A stretch of DNA of 64,000 nucleotides, from contig JAHLKI010000017.1 in assembly GCA_025602905.1 (NCBI GenBank), positions 62,001-126,000 on the forward strand, given 5' to 3'. Within the stretch, counting starts at the first letter, position 1, and the number at the start of each line of letters is the position of its first letter. Positions 47,970-61,100 of this stretch are shown here, in pieces. Position numbers and translations under genes: made by a program. The notes below the pieces were generated by a model, which ran no database searches, was not told the origin of the DNA, and saw only the letters and a program-made list of their open reading frames with translations. The DNA comes from Phlyctochytrium arcticum (lineage: Eukaryota > Chytridiomycota > Chytridiomycetes > Chytridiales > Chytridiaceae).

Positions 47970-50900
47970 AGGTTCAAGTTCTTTGCATACGTGGTGGAAG
48001 GCAGAGACCCCTTTCGTGCAGCTTTAGAGCCCCTGCGATCGACAGGGTTAGGAATAACGGTTCTTATTAGGCTGGAGGCAATGTAGATACATCAGGTACT
48101 ATCTAAATGACTAAAGTAATCAAGCTACATAGAGAAATGTCCAAAAAAAAGTGAAAACAAGTAAAAATGGTCGAAAAAGTAGCATAAATACGCCGTGAAA
48201 CACGCCAAAGCATGGCCAGGATATGTCCAGTAACTCCAAAGAATAGTGTGGGAACTTGCAAATTCTCATGGAATGGGCAATTTTTGGGAGGAAACTTGAA
48301 ATTTGAGAGAAAAGTTGAAATGGTGATAAAGGAAGTGAGGACCAGAGTTGTTAGGAGAGTTAACAGGCGTGCGCAGAGTAGTGCTGAGTTGAAATCAAGG
48401 GGCAGCAGGCTTGCTTTCTGAAAAAACTTTGTGGTAAGGTGGGAAAATGTGGAAAAAATGTCAACTTCATGCCTTGGGCATGATGAGAGAGCTTGAAAAT
48501 GGTGTGTGCGGGGATTGCCATAGTCTACAAATGGTGTTACGGGAAGCTGTGCCGAGTTTGAGGTCATTTGAGTGATTTTTGATGGAGTTGGAAAAAATGA
48601 GGTATTGATAGTGTTTTCCCATATTTTGCAGAAGTCATATTAGAATGAACAAATACGGCAGGAGGATGATGAGATTTCGCCCACAGTTGCCGGCATGGGT
48701 GGTGTATGGGGTGGTGGGGTCATACTGGCTGGATGGGCGCATTTCAGGGAGCGCAGTATGAGGGAAGAGGTGTTTTTTGTGGATGTCTGGTCTTGAAGAG
48801 CTGAAGGCAGGGAGAGATGATGGGCCTCACTAGTACATGTAGTAGTCGGAGCCAGGGCGGCTGTTGTTCATTGAGAGCCCAGATCGACTTAGAGACAGGA
48901 GACCACAGCAGGAGGAGAGAAGCGTGGGAAAAAAACGAAACTGGGTGATGTCGAGTCAACAACCGGCCAGAGACGGTCGACGCACATGCCCCATGGGCTG
49001 GCAAGCGGGGACGTGGATGAGTTGACTTAAGAGCATACCGCATTAGCACCAAAAGTGAGGCCAGGAGGGGAAATCGGGTGTTTTGCCGAAATAGTAGATT
49101 GCAAGACTTGAGGTATTGAATTCCAGTCAAAATGAGGCAAACTGATACTAGGGTATTCCATTTGGGTACCATTTCGAGGCTGGGACGAAGTCCCAGAACG
49201 AGAAATGCATTTTGGAATTTGATGGGTTTTATTGTTGGTGGGTGGAGATGAATGCCAAGAGGATAAAGAGATTTTTGATGGGGGGGTAGTTGGAGACACA
49301 AGAGTAGGCAGGGTCTTGTTGGACACAGTGTTCTAGTGTTAGGTGGTGTTGTTGGCCATCTTGTGGATGTTTTTTGTGAGGATGTCTATGAGGCAGGTGT
49401 GCTGAGGGTGGTACATGGTGTAAATTGGCCTTGGGAACTCGGGGTGGTGGGAGTGGGACCATAGACACAGTTTTTCCAATGAGGTGGTAGAGTAGGTGAC
49501 CAGAGGCGCCCAGTATGTTCCATATGGATCATGGAAAGTTGAGTTCCAGAGTGTGGGAGAAAAGTCGCGATTTTTCAGACAGAAACTCTTGCTACTAGAA
49601 TAAGACACTACCAAAGTAGCATCAAGAGCACCGTAGCGTGTGGGGGGATGATTGGCCCTTAGCGCCCGACTCCGTAGATCCATAAATGGACAAGATGGCA
49701 TGAGAAATACCGCCAAACAGCACAAACCCGGCCCTGGCAAGGAAAGTGATAATGGGCAGTGGGTTCTGGCACAGGGGGTGGTAGGGGGTACATAGACGGT
49801 GGTTTGGGGCCAGTTGTAGGTCATCCAGGTCGAGACTCAGGGGACAGGTGGCCAGGGATAAAAATTCCAAAAATTTCGGGCTGTCCTCCAGACTAGGTAA
49901 ACTTGATGAGGACTGAAAGGGACATGCTGAAAGTGGTACCAGAGCTGGAACCGGGTACGGGGCGAGGGCGGGTATAGTCAAAAGTCTGTTGTCTTGATGC
50001 TCCTGCCTGATTCCAGGTGGTATGCATGGGGCTGGGTTGACATGGAAAAAGTTGATGAAAAAGGCTTGAGAGGGTGGCATATGCCGTATATACGGATGGG
50101 GAAGGTATAGACGGTTCTTTAGGTGACGTGCAAGCGTGTCCAAGTGCAAAGCTGTGGGTAAGGTGTCCAATCACAGGAAATACTAAAAATTCCCGCCATC
50201 CTCCAGACTAGGTAAAGTTCCTGTTGAGGTGTGATAAAGGGCCCATGATTGCACAGAAGTTGCAGGTGGGTATGGTGGGACATTTGTTGCTGTTGATTGG
50301 CGGTTTGCATGCCCCGTTTTTGATTTGGGGGTTGGTGCGGGTGGTGTTGAGGGTGGGTAGATGATAATGATGAAAACCACTGGACAGGGTGCCATATGTC
50401 ACAGTGTTTGATAGAGGGGGTGTTGAAGGTGGTGTGGGTGAGATTTGGGTCCAATTGGAGCAAAATAAGTGGTAAAAAGTGCTGGAGATTGCGAAAGTCA
50501 TAAATGCTCGGTTTTTGAGAAATATTTCTAAGTCCCAATACCCAGAAGCGTGATTGGCATGTACTTCATGGCAATGGGGTCCCATAAGCCCAATTCTTCA
50601 GAGATACTGGAGAGCACCATTTCCGACTATAGGGTGGAGCTTGGGAGTGTTGTTATAGGGTAATTCTCGAGGTTGTCATAGGTGCTGCTGTCTTGATAAA
50701 CAAAGCTGCCAAATTTGAGACATGTGCATTCCAAAATTGCAAATTTTCAACATGAGCCTAGCCGTTCTGGGAGTTGAAGTGATGGATGTAGGGCATTTTG
50801 GAGGTCATACGTTTGCTCCTTGAGGTGGGGTTTGGTTGGATATTAACAAACTTTACCCAAGGGAAGCCGTTTTATCGGCGATCAGTGCAAACTAGTGGTA

Positions 50901-51217
50901 CAGGCACTCCCCTGATTCAAATGGAGCATGAGTTGCAGAAACCTGACTTTGAAGGGTCGAGAAAAGATAATTTGATGGTGTGGGGGTGGTGGGAGGAAAA
51001 AGGCAATCATCAAATTTGGGTACCAAATGCCAATAATGGGAGTGAGATTGTGAATGATTGTAGCAAGGAGTTGATAAGGGAGAGTCCAGAGCAGTAAGTA
51101 GCTGAAGACTAGCAGTTTGATGGATTGTTGGTGAGAGGAAGTTGTGGTGTTCTTGGAGGTGAGGTGATGCCAATTGTAATTGGGATAGTCTGAAGTTGAT
51201 TGAAGCGGAGATCTGGA
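47970..51217 (-). other. About 3.2 kb of non-coding, purine-rich DNA after LINE1 ORF2
   Basis: The plus strand is rich in G and A. Frames on the minus strand are long, low-complexity Pro/Ser/His/Thr strings with overlapping alternatives, a composition effect and not genes. Short internal repeats exist (CATCCTCCAGACTAGGTAAA-like at 49887 and 50202). Most likely the LINE 3' UTR plus older copies; a matching region follows LINE2. Confidence 0.45.
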
Positions 51218-54200
51218 TTACATAATCACTCCGATGGCCGCTGGAAAGTGAAAGGCGGTATTGGGGGGAGAAGCGGGTGACAGGGCAGATGAAAAGGGGG
51301 CCGCCGAAGGGATCACACGACCTGCCGGTGGGCGTAGTGCTTCTTGTTCCAAAGGGTCACCCCATTCCTCGTCCATCAACTGTCGGTATACAATTTGAAG
51401 CAAGACCGCAAATAAATATCCGTCGGCATGGTTTACCACGCAATCCAATGCACTGTACAGTTCCGTATCCAGTTTCTTGTCCAAGAGCCGTTGTCGATCC
51501 TTTAATAACCATTCCGAAATCCGCGGCCATTCTGCATGAGTCTCAAAGAACGGGAGCGCACATTCAATCATACAGCGGCGATTCACCCAACGGCGGCAGA
51601 TATCACACTTCTTCCTTGACATAAGGACGTTTTCCCGCCACTTGATGGCCCATGGTCGGAGGACTGGAGGTTGCAGATAGAAGACGGAGTCAACATAACT
51701 CTGGGGGCGCCGGTACAGAATGTAGTTTGCCAGTGGGGAGCCTGCCGGTCCTGAATCAAAACGTCGGTACAGTAACTGGTCCAAATTTGATTTTCGAACA
51801 TAGGACCGCCAGCTAATTGGATTTTCTTCTGGTGGTGAGGCCGCAACAACAGCACGCCAAGCGATCACGTCAGTAGGTGGTAGCAAACATCGAGGAAGAA
51901 CTGCATCGATAGATAGTAATGGCGTGACGGGGGCCGCAATGGATGGCAAAGAGAACAAAGGATTGGATTGTGGCATCTTTTCCAAATGCAAAAAGTAGGA
52001 GCCCACCATATCAACAGCCCGATGGCTCCACTGTCCTAGCGCACTCATGCTCTCATGTAACTGTTGCGGTGCGAGTCGGCCAAATATCCAATCGAGGGCC
52101 TCGCAATGAAGCTTCTCTAATCCCGTACGCAACGGCAATCGACGGGGATCAGCACCAGACCATATCCAGAAGGGAGGAAGACCGAAGTCTGTATGTGACC
52201 GAACGAAAGTTTTGTACAGGGTAAGTCGCACCACCACTGGCCAGAGATTTCCGCTAATCATCAGAGCTTTAAGCATTCGAGTAGCCTTGCCAAGACGGAT
52301 ATCCAGATGATCTTTCCACATAATTCCTTTTGCCCCCGTCGGAAATCCAAGGTATTTGTAATTTTCAACCTTGGGTACAGACTTGCTGGCTAATAGAAGA
52401 GTAGGCGGGCCGGAAGCATCCCACTTGTCCTTCCAAACCACGCCGCACTTGCTATTATTGAACTCCATCCCGTTTTCCGCTGCCCATATGGTACAAACAT
52501 CCAGAAAGAGTTGTGCTTCCCTGATATCAATTGGCTGGAGTTTGATATCATCGGCATAGGCAAGAGATGGGGGGAATTTGCGGATGGTCAAATCTGTCAT
52601 AGTATCCATTGTCAATAGCAAAGTGTCAATGAAAACATTGAATAACAGTGGTGAGACGAGTGACCCTTGAAACAGTCCACATTCACGCGAAACAGATGGC
52701 GTGAGTTCACCGTTGACAACGAAACGAGAGGATGGCTCGCGGCACATTAAACTATAGACAAGTGCAACCGCCCACACTGATGCTCCTGCTTCTTTCACCC
52801 GCTCAAGTAAACGAGAATGCGGGACTCTATCATACGCGGCCTTTAGGTCCAAGTAAATAGAGATGTCAGAGCCCAGACGAATACTTTCACTCCCAATGAG
52901 CGCTTGGGTAATAGCCGAATGCCGTGAGCGAAAGCCGCCCTGTCCAGGATGGACTTTGGCCCAATCTTCACCATGCCACACAGTCAATACTCTTTTCTCG
53001 AAAAGCCGACGCAGGACACAAGTATTGGCAATAGGCCGAGTGTCGGCAGGTCCAACGAGATCACCATCCACTTTGGCTGTCAAGGTCACATTTGCAGAGT
53101 TCCAACATTTGGGCGTCGTTCCCAAGCAGACACAAAGATAAAAAAACAAACTGATGTGACTGGCAAAGACTTCACTTGCACACAGTGCCTTAAGCAGAAT
53201 GGGAGGAACATTGTCCGGGCCAGAGCTTTTCGTGACAGGATACCCTCTTATCACCTTTTCTATACCTGCCCAATCTCCCACCACGGCAGCCATGGCACGC
53301 GCTACAACATCGCCAGCCGCAGGTATCTCAAAAGCAAGAGGTGGTGGGTTGGCTACCGGATTCTTGAAGATTTCAGCAAAATGCTCCACGACAGAATCCA
53401 CTGCCGATACAGTACTCCCTTCAACACCAATGACCGGCTGTTTTCCCCGCAAGCTTCGTTTGAAAAGACGAGTGGCTGAACTTGCATCTTGAGCTCCACG
53501 CAATGCATCCTGAAGGTGGTCCGGCCGCATTTGCGCTACTGATGGGACATATGCTCCCAGCACCTGTTCACCAACAAAAAATATCCAATCCGATAGTAAC
53601 TGTCCTATAAAATCAATCATCGCTTCACGATCCGCAAGTGACAGCGACATCCCTTCATTCTTGAGGAACTGAAGAAGAGTATTGATATCCCAACTATCGC
53701 GGTCATATTCGGAGCAAATTCGTTCCTTGACTAGTGACTCCGAGAGGTACTTTACAAATAGCCGGCGCGTGGGATTAGATCGGACATCAGGAGGAGGTGA
53801 TGAGACCAATGGCCGAGAAGGTGGTGTCCAGTCAATCTTCATAATGCCATGATCGCTACTAATTGGGGCCGTTTCATAGGACCATGACAAGGTAGTGGAT
53901 GAGGTCAGGATATGGTCTAGTCTTGAGAGGCCAGAGACTGCCGGAAGAAGGTTCAAATGGTGTCGAGAAGCAGTAGTCCAGAATGAGTGAGCACGTGGGG
54001 CGGGATCATTTAAGCGCCGTGGGTTATCCCCAGTGCGGCTACCCAAACGGACATTGACATCCCCAATAATAGCAACCGGCTTAGAGGTCATTTTTGGATT
54101 CAGAATTTCTTGGACAACATTCTCTTCGAGAGATGGCGGCAGATAGACAAAGAGGAAATGTTGATTATGAATAGCCAGGGAGAGGGAGTACTCAGTTTTG

Positions 54201-54469
54201 GCCATATAGTTGATGAAGGGATGGAGACGAGGCGGGACTAGCGCCAGAAGGCCTCCGTTTTGATGGCCGTGAGTTCTGGGTTGAGATGGATATGAGGACC
54301 AGAACTGGGAGTATGGGTGAGTTTTTATATAATTCCAGGATGTAAACCAGGTTTCTGAAATGATGATGAGGTCGTAGACGTTGTTGTTGATGAGATCGAT
54401 AAGAATATCCAGCTTCAAGGGTGTTAATCCTCGCGCGTTGATGTATCCGATGATGAGTTTACTATTCAT
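51218..54469 (-). CDS. LINE1 ORF2: endonuclease-reverse transcriptase
   Basis: Copies element RNA into DNA at a nicked target. ATG 54467-54469 (MNSKLIIGYINARGL) is chosen over earlier codons because it overlaps the ORF1 stop by eight bases; 1083 residues, intact. An APE-type endonuclease spans residues 1-215 (IISETWF, HQNGGLLALV, IIGDVNVRLGSRTGD, SDHGIMKIDW). The reverse transcriptase has DLKAAYDRVPHSRL, GLFQGSLVSPLLFNVFIDTL and the catalytic YADD (about residue 637). A C-terminal CDICRRWVNRRCMIEC zinc motif follows. No RNase H domain was recognised. The ORF is open; the element is 5' truncated. Confidence 0.9.
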   Translation of the reverse strand: MNSKLIIGYINARGLTPLKLDILIDLINNNVYDLIIISETWFTSWNYIKTHPYSQFWSSYPSQPRTHGHQNGGLLALVPPRLHPFINYMAKTEYSLSLAIHNQHFLFVYLPPSLEENVVQEILNPKMTSKPVAIIGDVNVRLGSRTGDNPRRLNDPAPRAHSFWTTASRHHLNLLPAVSGLSRLDHILTSSTTLSWSYETAPISSDHGIMKIDWTPPSRPLVSSPPPDVRSNPTRRLFVKYLSESLVKERICSEYDRDSWDINTLLQFLKNEGMSLSLADREAMIDFIGQLLSDWIFFVGEQVLGAYVPSVAQMRPDHLQDALRGAQDASSATRLFKRSLRGKQPVIGVEGSTVSAVDSVVEHFAEIFKNPVANPPPLAFEIPAAGDVVARAMAAVVGDWAGIEKVIRGYPVTKSSGPDNVPPILLKALCASEVFASHISLFFYLCVCLGTTPKCWNSANVTLTAKVDGDLVGPADTRPIANTCVLRRLFEKRVLTVWHGEDWAKVHPGQGGFRSRHSAITQALIGSESIRLGSDISIYLDLKAAYDRVPHSRLLERVKEAGASVWAVALVYSLMCREPSSRFVVNGELTPSVSRECGLFQGSLVSPLLFNVFIDTLLLTMDTMTDLTIRKFPPSLAYADDIKLQPIDIREAQLFLDVCTIWAAENGMEFNNSKCGVVWKDKWDASGPPTLLLASKSVPKVENYKYLGFPTGAKGIMWKDHLDIRLGKATRMLKALMISGNLWPVVVRLTLYKTFVRSHTDFGLPPFWIWSGADPRRLPLRTGLEKLHCEALDWIFGRLAPQQLHESMSALGQWSHRAVDMVGSYFLHLEKMPQSNPLFSLPSIAAPVTPLLSIDAVLPRCLLPPTDVIAWRAVVAASPPEENPISWRSYVRKSNLDQLLYRRFDSGPAGSPLANYILYRRPQSYVDSVFYLQPPVLRPWAIKWRENVLMSRKKCDICRRWVNRRCMIECALPFFETHAEWPRISEWLLKDRQRLLDKKLDTELYSALDCVVNHADGYLFAVLLQIVYRQLMDEEWGDPLEQEALRPPAGRVIPSAAPFSSALSPASPPNTAFHFPAAIGVIM

Positions 54470-55175
54470 GTTCAGATGGAGCAGGGGACCCAATACGGAC
54501 AATGCCATCATCGGGGCCAGTCTGCGCGGCATCAGATGAGGAAATGGCCGGTGTCGAACTCATAGCAGTATCGGCAGTAAGGGTGGGATGTCTGGCCTTG
54601 ATAGTGCAAACCCATGCACTAAACAGCTCCTTTACACCTTCATGCCGCGTCGTTTCTACAACGCCTTCTACACGCCGCAAGTTCAATGCCAATACTTCTG
54701 GGGCACGGGGCGCGTTTGGATTATTGGTGGGATTGCGAGGAACGGCCGGGTTGAATAAGACATCAATATCCAAATTGCAGCGGCGCGCCTGTGCCCGGAA
54801 TGACTGGTAGTAGTCTTCGTCAAGGGTGATCTCAAGAGTGGTCCCAATCCAAGAGAAGTTGCGGATCTTGGTCAGCATAAAATGCAACTTGTAGAAGACA
54901 CTTTTCAACTCTTTGAATGACATCCTGGGCAGACTAGTCATGTAGACAATACGGAGACCGAGGTCAACCGCAGCCTTTTCAACGGGGGTGCGAATGTCTG
55001 GCCTTTCCTCAATAACAGGGCGGCGGCTATCTACACGGCGGACATTGCGAGCCTTCTGAATAAGCCTGAGACCTTCGCGGATATCCTTCATCTTTTCTTT
55101 ATTATCATCATCTTGTGGAAACCGCTGCACAATTTGTGCAAAAGACGGCTTTGGACGGGTAAGTGGTCTTTGCAT
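54462..55175 (-). CDS. LINE1 ORF1, 5' truncated
   Basis: Nucleic-acid-binding partner of ORF2. 237 residues from ATG 55173-55175. KPSFAQIVQRFPQDDDNKEK, LRIVYMTSLPRMSFKELKSV and NFSWIGTTLEITLDEDYYQS line up with the last 230 residues of LINE2 ORF1, which is over 745 long. The 5' half is therefore missing, as is usual for LINE insertions. The stop TAG overlaps the ORF2 ATG in ATGAATAG. Confidence 0.8.
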   Translation of the reverse strand: MQRPLTRPKPSFAQIVQRFPQDDDNKEKMKDIREGLRLIQKARNVRRVDSRRPVIEERPDIRTPVEKAAVDLGLRIVYMTSLPRMSFKELKSVFYKLHFMLTKIRNFSWIGTTLEITLDEDYYQSFRAQARRCNLDIDVLFNPAVPRNPTNNPNAPRAPEVLALNLRRVEGVVETTRHEGVKELFSAWVCTIKARHPTLTADTAMSSTPAISSSDAAQTGPDDGIVRIGSPAPSEHE

Positions 55176-58123
55176 TTCAATGTGCTCAACACCGGTCAGA
55201 TCATTGATTTTAGGGTTAGGATGAATGGTGCTTTCAATTCAGCAGTGTGTACAATACATGAACAGTGACAAACTAGAGCTACAAACTAGACTAAAAAGCT
55301 AAAAGCTAAAGAAATGAGGTGGAACAACTAAAGTAAGGAAAAAGATGGCGAGAGATGGGAGAACAGGCACTGAGGAATGACTAGGTACGCCGGAAAGTAC
55401 GCCAGGAAGTATCAGTAATGTTCAGGGACCAAAGCCATATCGATTTTTGATGATTGGGGGCAAAAACGCGACATGGTGAAACCGAGAAATGGTTTTTTCG
55501 AAAAAGTAATGAGGTATGTTGTTGTTGGGATGTAGGCAATGTTGTAGAGCGAGGGATTCTGCGTCAGATTGACTTAGGATGTGTTGCTCTATCGGTCTTG
55601 TATGAGGTGTTATCGAGAAAGAGGAGGGCGACGCGGAAGATGATGAGAACTTGAAGCCAGACATGTGGGGAGTAGACAGGTGATGCGGGCCATGTCCAGA
55701 AACGTGTGGGGAAAGTGTGGTGTCGATTGAGGCCAAAAAGACTATGGGGAGTGTCGAGAAAGGGTGGGGTGCTGCGCAACGGCCCTGCGCAGTACGGCAA
55801 CATGTACGCGCAATTGCGGATACAAGATCGTATCCGGGCCGTGCGAGAGGTCCAGGGATGTTGGGAGAGTGGTAAAAATGTCGATAGAGGTGAGGGAGGC
55901 AACCCAGGTCTTGATATGAGGTTTTTTGCCGAAAGTTGGGGGAGAGGTGACGAAGGGTGATAGTGAAGACAATGAAGATGGGGAGCCGGGACGCCGAGGT
56001 AATGGCGGTTGGTGCGGGAAACAATGCCAAAGGTGTGGTGCAATTTGCAGCCGGAACAGACAACTTTCACTTAGGCCAAATGGTCAAACTTCATCCCAGC
56101 AAAAGAAACGCAACAATTTCGAGAAAAGACATGTCGTGAGCATTGCAAAACCAAAAGTGACGCCGGAGGGTGCAGCGATGCCAGGCCTACTATCCCAAGG
56201 CACCAAAGGGGTGGACAAAACAAGGCGGACGTCGTGCGTGCAAAAATGCGGTATGTGCCGAAATTCTTGAGGGGGGGTACCATAGGTAGAGAGAGGGTAG
56301 AGACAACTGCACCGGGGGGGTCTGTGTCGTGGAGGGTTGGTGGGGAGCATGTCGGTGGGTGGGTGGTCCAAATATCGGAGCAATCGGACGGATTCCACCT
56401 AAGTGGAGTGGTCCAGATTGGTGTGGGAGAAAATGTGCGCAAACCAGTTTTTGCGACATGTCGAGAGCAATTCAAACCCCAAGCGCAAGGCAGGTAGGCC
56501 AGAGCGAGGGGAATGTTTGCGGGGGTGTTGGGGGTGTCGAAAGATGAGGTATCCGTGGCCAGGGAACTGATATGAGGGATTTGACGAAAAGGTACACAGG
56601 CATGACCGATGGTATTTTGAAGATGACCAAGATGATGGGACAGGGGCCTGAGGGAGGGGTAGTTGGTGAGGGGAGTGTGGCTGAAGGTGTGCGCGAAATT
56701 TGAGGTCAAACTGAGAGAAATTAATTAGACAGAGTGGTCAACGACGGCAGGTAGTGGGAAACCGCGGTAAATGCGCAATGGGCAAGAATGAAGACCGAAG
56801 TCAACAAGACACCCCGCATTTGCACGACAACACCAGGGAGCATGACGGGAGTGGTAGCAGACGTTGTTCTCAAGGCAGCTTGCTGCCTCCCGAAAAGTTG
56901 ACGAAAATTTCGTTGGGGCCCCGACTGGATGGCTATCTTGACGAATATGGACAGGAGACCTCCCAAAACTCTTGCGGGGACGCCGGACGGGTAGAAGATG
57001 GTGTAGTAAACGAATCAGGGGGATCACAGTCGTTTTTCCTAGTGGTGGTGTCGAGACAGCAGGCGGGAAAATTTCCCATGCCCCAAGCACTTAAGCGAAA
57101 ACGCTCACCAGGGGTCCAATCGTTCCAACACTTGCACAGACCATGAGGGGATCTTTGCTGAGAGTGACTACGGAGCCGGAACCGAAGTTCCAGAGGCAGA
57201 AACCAAAGGGAGCGCAAGTGGTACGGGGTCCAGACGAGGGTGTGGTGAATTTGGCGAGGGGTGGCGAGAGGGGACTGCATCTTTTACCAAAAATCGGGAC
57301 CATGTCGGAGATGGTATGGTGCAAGTATAGGTGTGTTCCGAAAGAGTTTGCATAATGGCCGAGACAAATATTCAAAATGGCAGAGTTTTGGCAGCACCCG
57401 TCCATATAGACAAACAATAGGCCAAGGCCTCACACTATGCACCAGACGGTTGGGATGGTCCAGACGCATTAAGGCGAGGAGCATTTGGTGTACTAGCTGA
57501 TGGGGGGTGAGTGTGACGGAGGAATGGTGATACAGGCAGTCAAATCGGTCCCAAATTTGGCAAATTTCCAAAGACATCCGACGACCACGAGAGTTCCAAA
57601 TCATCTAATGGGATGCACCAAAGAGTATACCCTGAAAGCCAGAAGTCGTTTGGGAGTAGGTCAATTAGAGGGATTTTCAAAAAGACACGACGATCGGGTG
57701 ACACTTAGCCAAAAAGACAGCGCGCGGCATATCCAGTAATCGAAACGAGTTCAAACTTGAGCCAGAGGTGTGGGAGAGTGTTATGGAGGGATGAGTGGAG
57801 GAGTGGGGGGCCGCTGCCAACGTCCGGGGGAGTGTGGATTGGTCAAGGAGCTGGCGCGCAATGCGCGCCCGCCGATCCGGGATGATCGACGTTAAAGTTG
57901 AGCAGGGGACGTAGCAGGGCAGGGGGTGGTTGGGGATAGTGTTGCCGAGGCTTGAGTGGAGGAGTGGGGTGTGTTGGTGGTTGACGAGAGTTGGTAATGG
58001 ACATTAATGTTGCTGAAATGGTGGAAACTTGAACGCTTGCTTGTTGGAAATGGTGCTGACATAATCATCGGCAGAGGCGAAATTTGAGAACGAGCAAAAT
58101 CGGCGAGGGGATGGCGAAGACAT
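55176..58123 (-). other. About 2.9 kb non-coding, purine-rich DNA after LINE2 ORF2
   Basis: Same character as 47970-51217: plus strand G/A-rich, minus strand full of overlapping Pro/His/Ser-rich frames with no domain. It should be the LINE2 3' UTR up to the truncated 5' end of LINE1 near 55240. Confidence 0.45.
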
Positions 58124-61100
58124 TTAAGACGAGGAAGAGACCGCGGAGGGCACCACCGGCGCAGGAGCAGGCGCTGACGGTAGAGATGGTTGTGGTAGTG
58201 CGGGTGGTGGTCGATTCAATGCTTTCTTTTCTTCTTCGTCGCCCCAATCTTCGGCAAATAACTCGAGGTAAACAATCTTCAAAAGATGCGCGAACAAATA
58301 ACCATCCCCATGGTTCAATGCCGCATCCAATGCCGAGTAAAGCTCTCCGTCCAGGTTATTCAAATGCATGCGCTGTTTGTCGAAAGTAATCCACGTGTCC
58401 AGTTGCGACCATTCCGGTAGTTGTTCAAACCCGCTCACGCAATTGATAACACACCGGCGATTGGCAGAGCCATGGCAAACACCGCACCGTTTCCCAACCA
58501 GTAGGGTGTTCTCTCTCCAATGCAATGCCCAAGCGCGCAGAGTGAAAGGCTTGATCCAAAAGACTCGGTCGATGTAGGTGAGGGGGCGTCTGTTCAAAAT
58601 GTACGCGGGCAGTTGAGCTCCCGGGCCGACTTGACCAACCCGGCGCCGTACGATGTCCAGAACACCTTTCTTGCGGATCCAGGATTTCCAACCAATGCGG
58701 GGACGTTCCCCGTTATGCAGATCAACCACACCGACATCAGCCATCCAGGCATAGATCTCCTCAGGTCTCCGCAAGCAGCGAGGTAAAATGGCATTAGTCG
58801 AAAGCTCGGACACACCGGGATTGGTGACAGAGTGCAGATGGAAAAGTGGGTTCGTGCGAGGCATCCGGTCGAGGTGAAGGTAATATGATCCAACCATCGC
58901 CATGGCGCGGTGGTCCCAATGACCTAGCGCTGTCATACTTTCATGGAGACCGCGAGGAGCCAGACGGCCAAAGATCCATTCAATACCCCGGATATGGAGC
59001 TTCTCCAATTCTTCGCGCATCTTTTTTCTCACCGGATCGAACTCACTCCAGACCCAGAACGGAGGCAGACCGTACTCAGTATGCGAGCGGACAAATGTCT
59101 TATAGAGAGTGAGGCGAACGTTTTCAGACCAAAGATCGCCGCTCAGTGTTAGAGCTTTTAACATTTTGTCAGCTTTGCTTGCGCGAACTGCCAAGTGTTC
59201 TGTCCAAATAATGCCACGAGAGGAGGTGGGGAAGCCAAGGTATCGGTAAGACGGGACGTTAGGAACTGCCTTACCCGCCAAAGACAGAACCGGTGGCCCA
59301 TCCGTTCCGAAATCCCCTTTCCAGACAATGCCACACTTTTGATTATTGAACTGCATGTCGTTGAGCGTTGCCCACGCCGAACAGACATCCAGAAACATCT
59401 GCGCTTCGGCGATGTTGAGTGGTTGTAGTTTAATATCATCAGCATATCCCAGAATGGGTGGAAACTTGCGGGATCCCCAGTCCGTGAAGGTATTAATGCC
59501 CGTGATAAGGGAATCAATGAAAACATTAAAAAGCATTGGCGACAGAATGGAACCTTGAAAAAGACCACACTCCCGCTCGAGAGGGTCAGTCAAGATACCA
59601 TTGACAACAAAACGCGACATCGGCCTTCGGCACATTAGACTTGAAATGAGGGACAAAGCCCATACACCGGCCCCCGCTTGCTCGGCTCTTTCCAAAATCA
59701 AATGATGTCGCACTCGGTCGTACGCGGCTTTGAGGTCCAAGTAAATCGAGATATCCGCCCCCAAGCGGATACTCTCATCACTGACCAATGCCTGCGTCGT
59801 CGCCGCATGTCTTGACCGAAAACCACCTTGGCCTGGATGGACCGCAGTCCAATCCTCCGTTTGCCAAACGGACAGGACCCGACGTTCAAACAACCGACGA
59901 AGTACAGGAGTATTTGCGATAGGACGGGTATCGGAAGGATCCACAGTATCCCCCGACACCTTTGCCAAAAGCGATACCGTCGATTCATTCCAGCATACAG
60001 GTGTAGTCCCCAGTCGGACACACAAGTAAAATAGCATTGATAGATGCGCCGCAAACAGTTTGCTTTCAGTCATCGTTTTCAAAAGGACAGGCGGGACGCT
60101 ATCCGGACCAGTGCTTTTCCCCGAAGGGTACTCGCTGATTACTCTGGCTATGGGTTCCCAATCACTGATCCGCCCTGCCATGGTCTCGGCCTCCAAATCA
60201 TATTGTTCCGTGCAATATGGTGGGAGAGGGGGATTAGGTGATGGGCTGGCAAAAATTTGTGCATAATGATTGGAGACCGCATCCAAAGCCGAAACTGTAG
60301 GATCGCTCGACCCGATACGAGGCTGTTTGCCCCGCATACTTCTCTTGAACAGACGGGTAGCGGTATTAACATCATTGAGCAAGCGAAGCCCTTCTTGAAT
60401 TTTGTCGGGACGCTTTTGAGCCTCCGCTGGTATATACGATCCAAGGACGCGGTCGCCCACTTCAAATAGCCAAACCGCGAGCGCTTCCCCGACAAAATCA
60501 ACAATTTCTTGCCGCTCGGTCAAAGAAAACTTCAAGCCGTCTGTTTTCAAACGAGAAAGAGCATGTGAGAGTTGCAATTCATCCCGCTCATACTCTCTAA
60601 TCAGCTTCTCCCGAATGCGTTCGTCTGAAAGATACTTTGTAAACAAACGGCGCGTTGGCTCATTTTCGGCGGCAGAAGGAGTAGTAGGAGAAGACTCATC
60701 AGGACGTCGCCAGACAATGTGCATCAAATCGTGGTCCGATTCAAACGGACTAGCAAGGTACTGCCAGTCCAAATCAATATCGGCCGCCAGAACATGGTCC
60801 ACTCGACTGATACCACTGGACGCCGGCACCAGCCGCAGACTACGCCTTGACGCTGCCGTCCAGAACGTCTTGGCACGCGGAGCGGGATGATTATTAAACT
60901 TGGAGGAATCACCAGTCCGGACACCCAATCGGACGTTGAAGTCACCAATGATGGCAACGGGAGGGGGAGTGGAAGATGGCGAGAGAATGGAAGCTACTTG
61001 GGACTCGGGTAGCGACGGAGGAAGATAGACGAAATGGAAGGGAGTGTTGAAAAGGGATATCGTGAGGGAGTGTGTTGTTTTTTTGGTGAAATTGATATGA

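Noticed and set aside
48744..50585. Minus-strand frames of 90-185 codons
   Set aside because: They overlap each other in several frames and are made of Pro, Ser, His and Thr; this is strand composition bias, not coding.
55422..57739. Frames of 60-210 codons on both strands
   Set aside because: Same composition effect after LINE2; no domain, start context or splice pattern.
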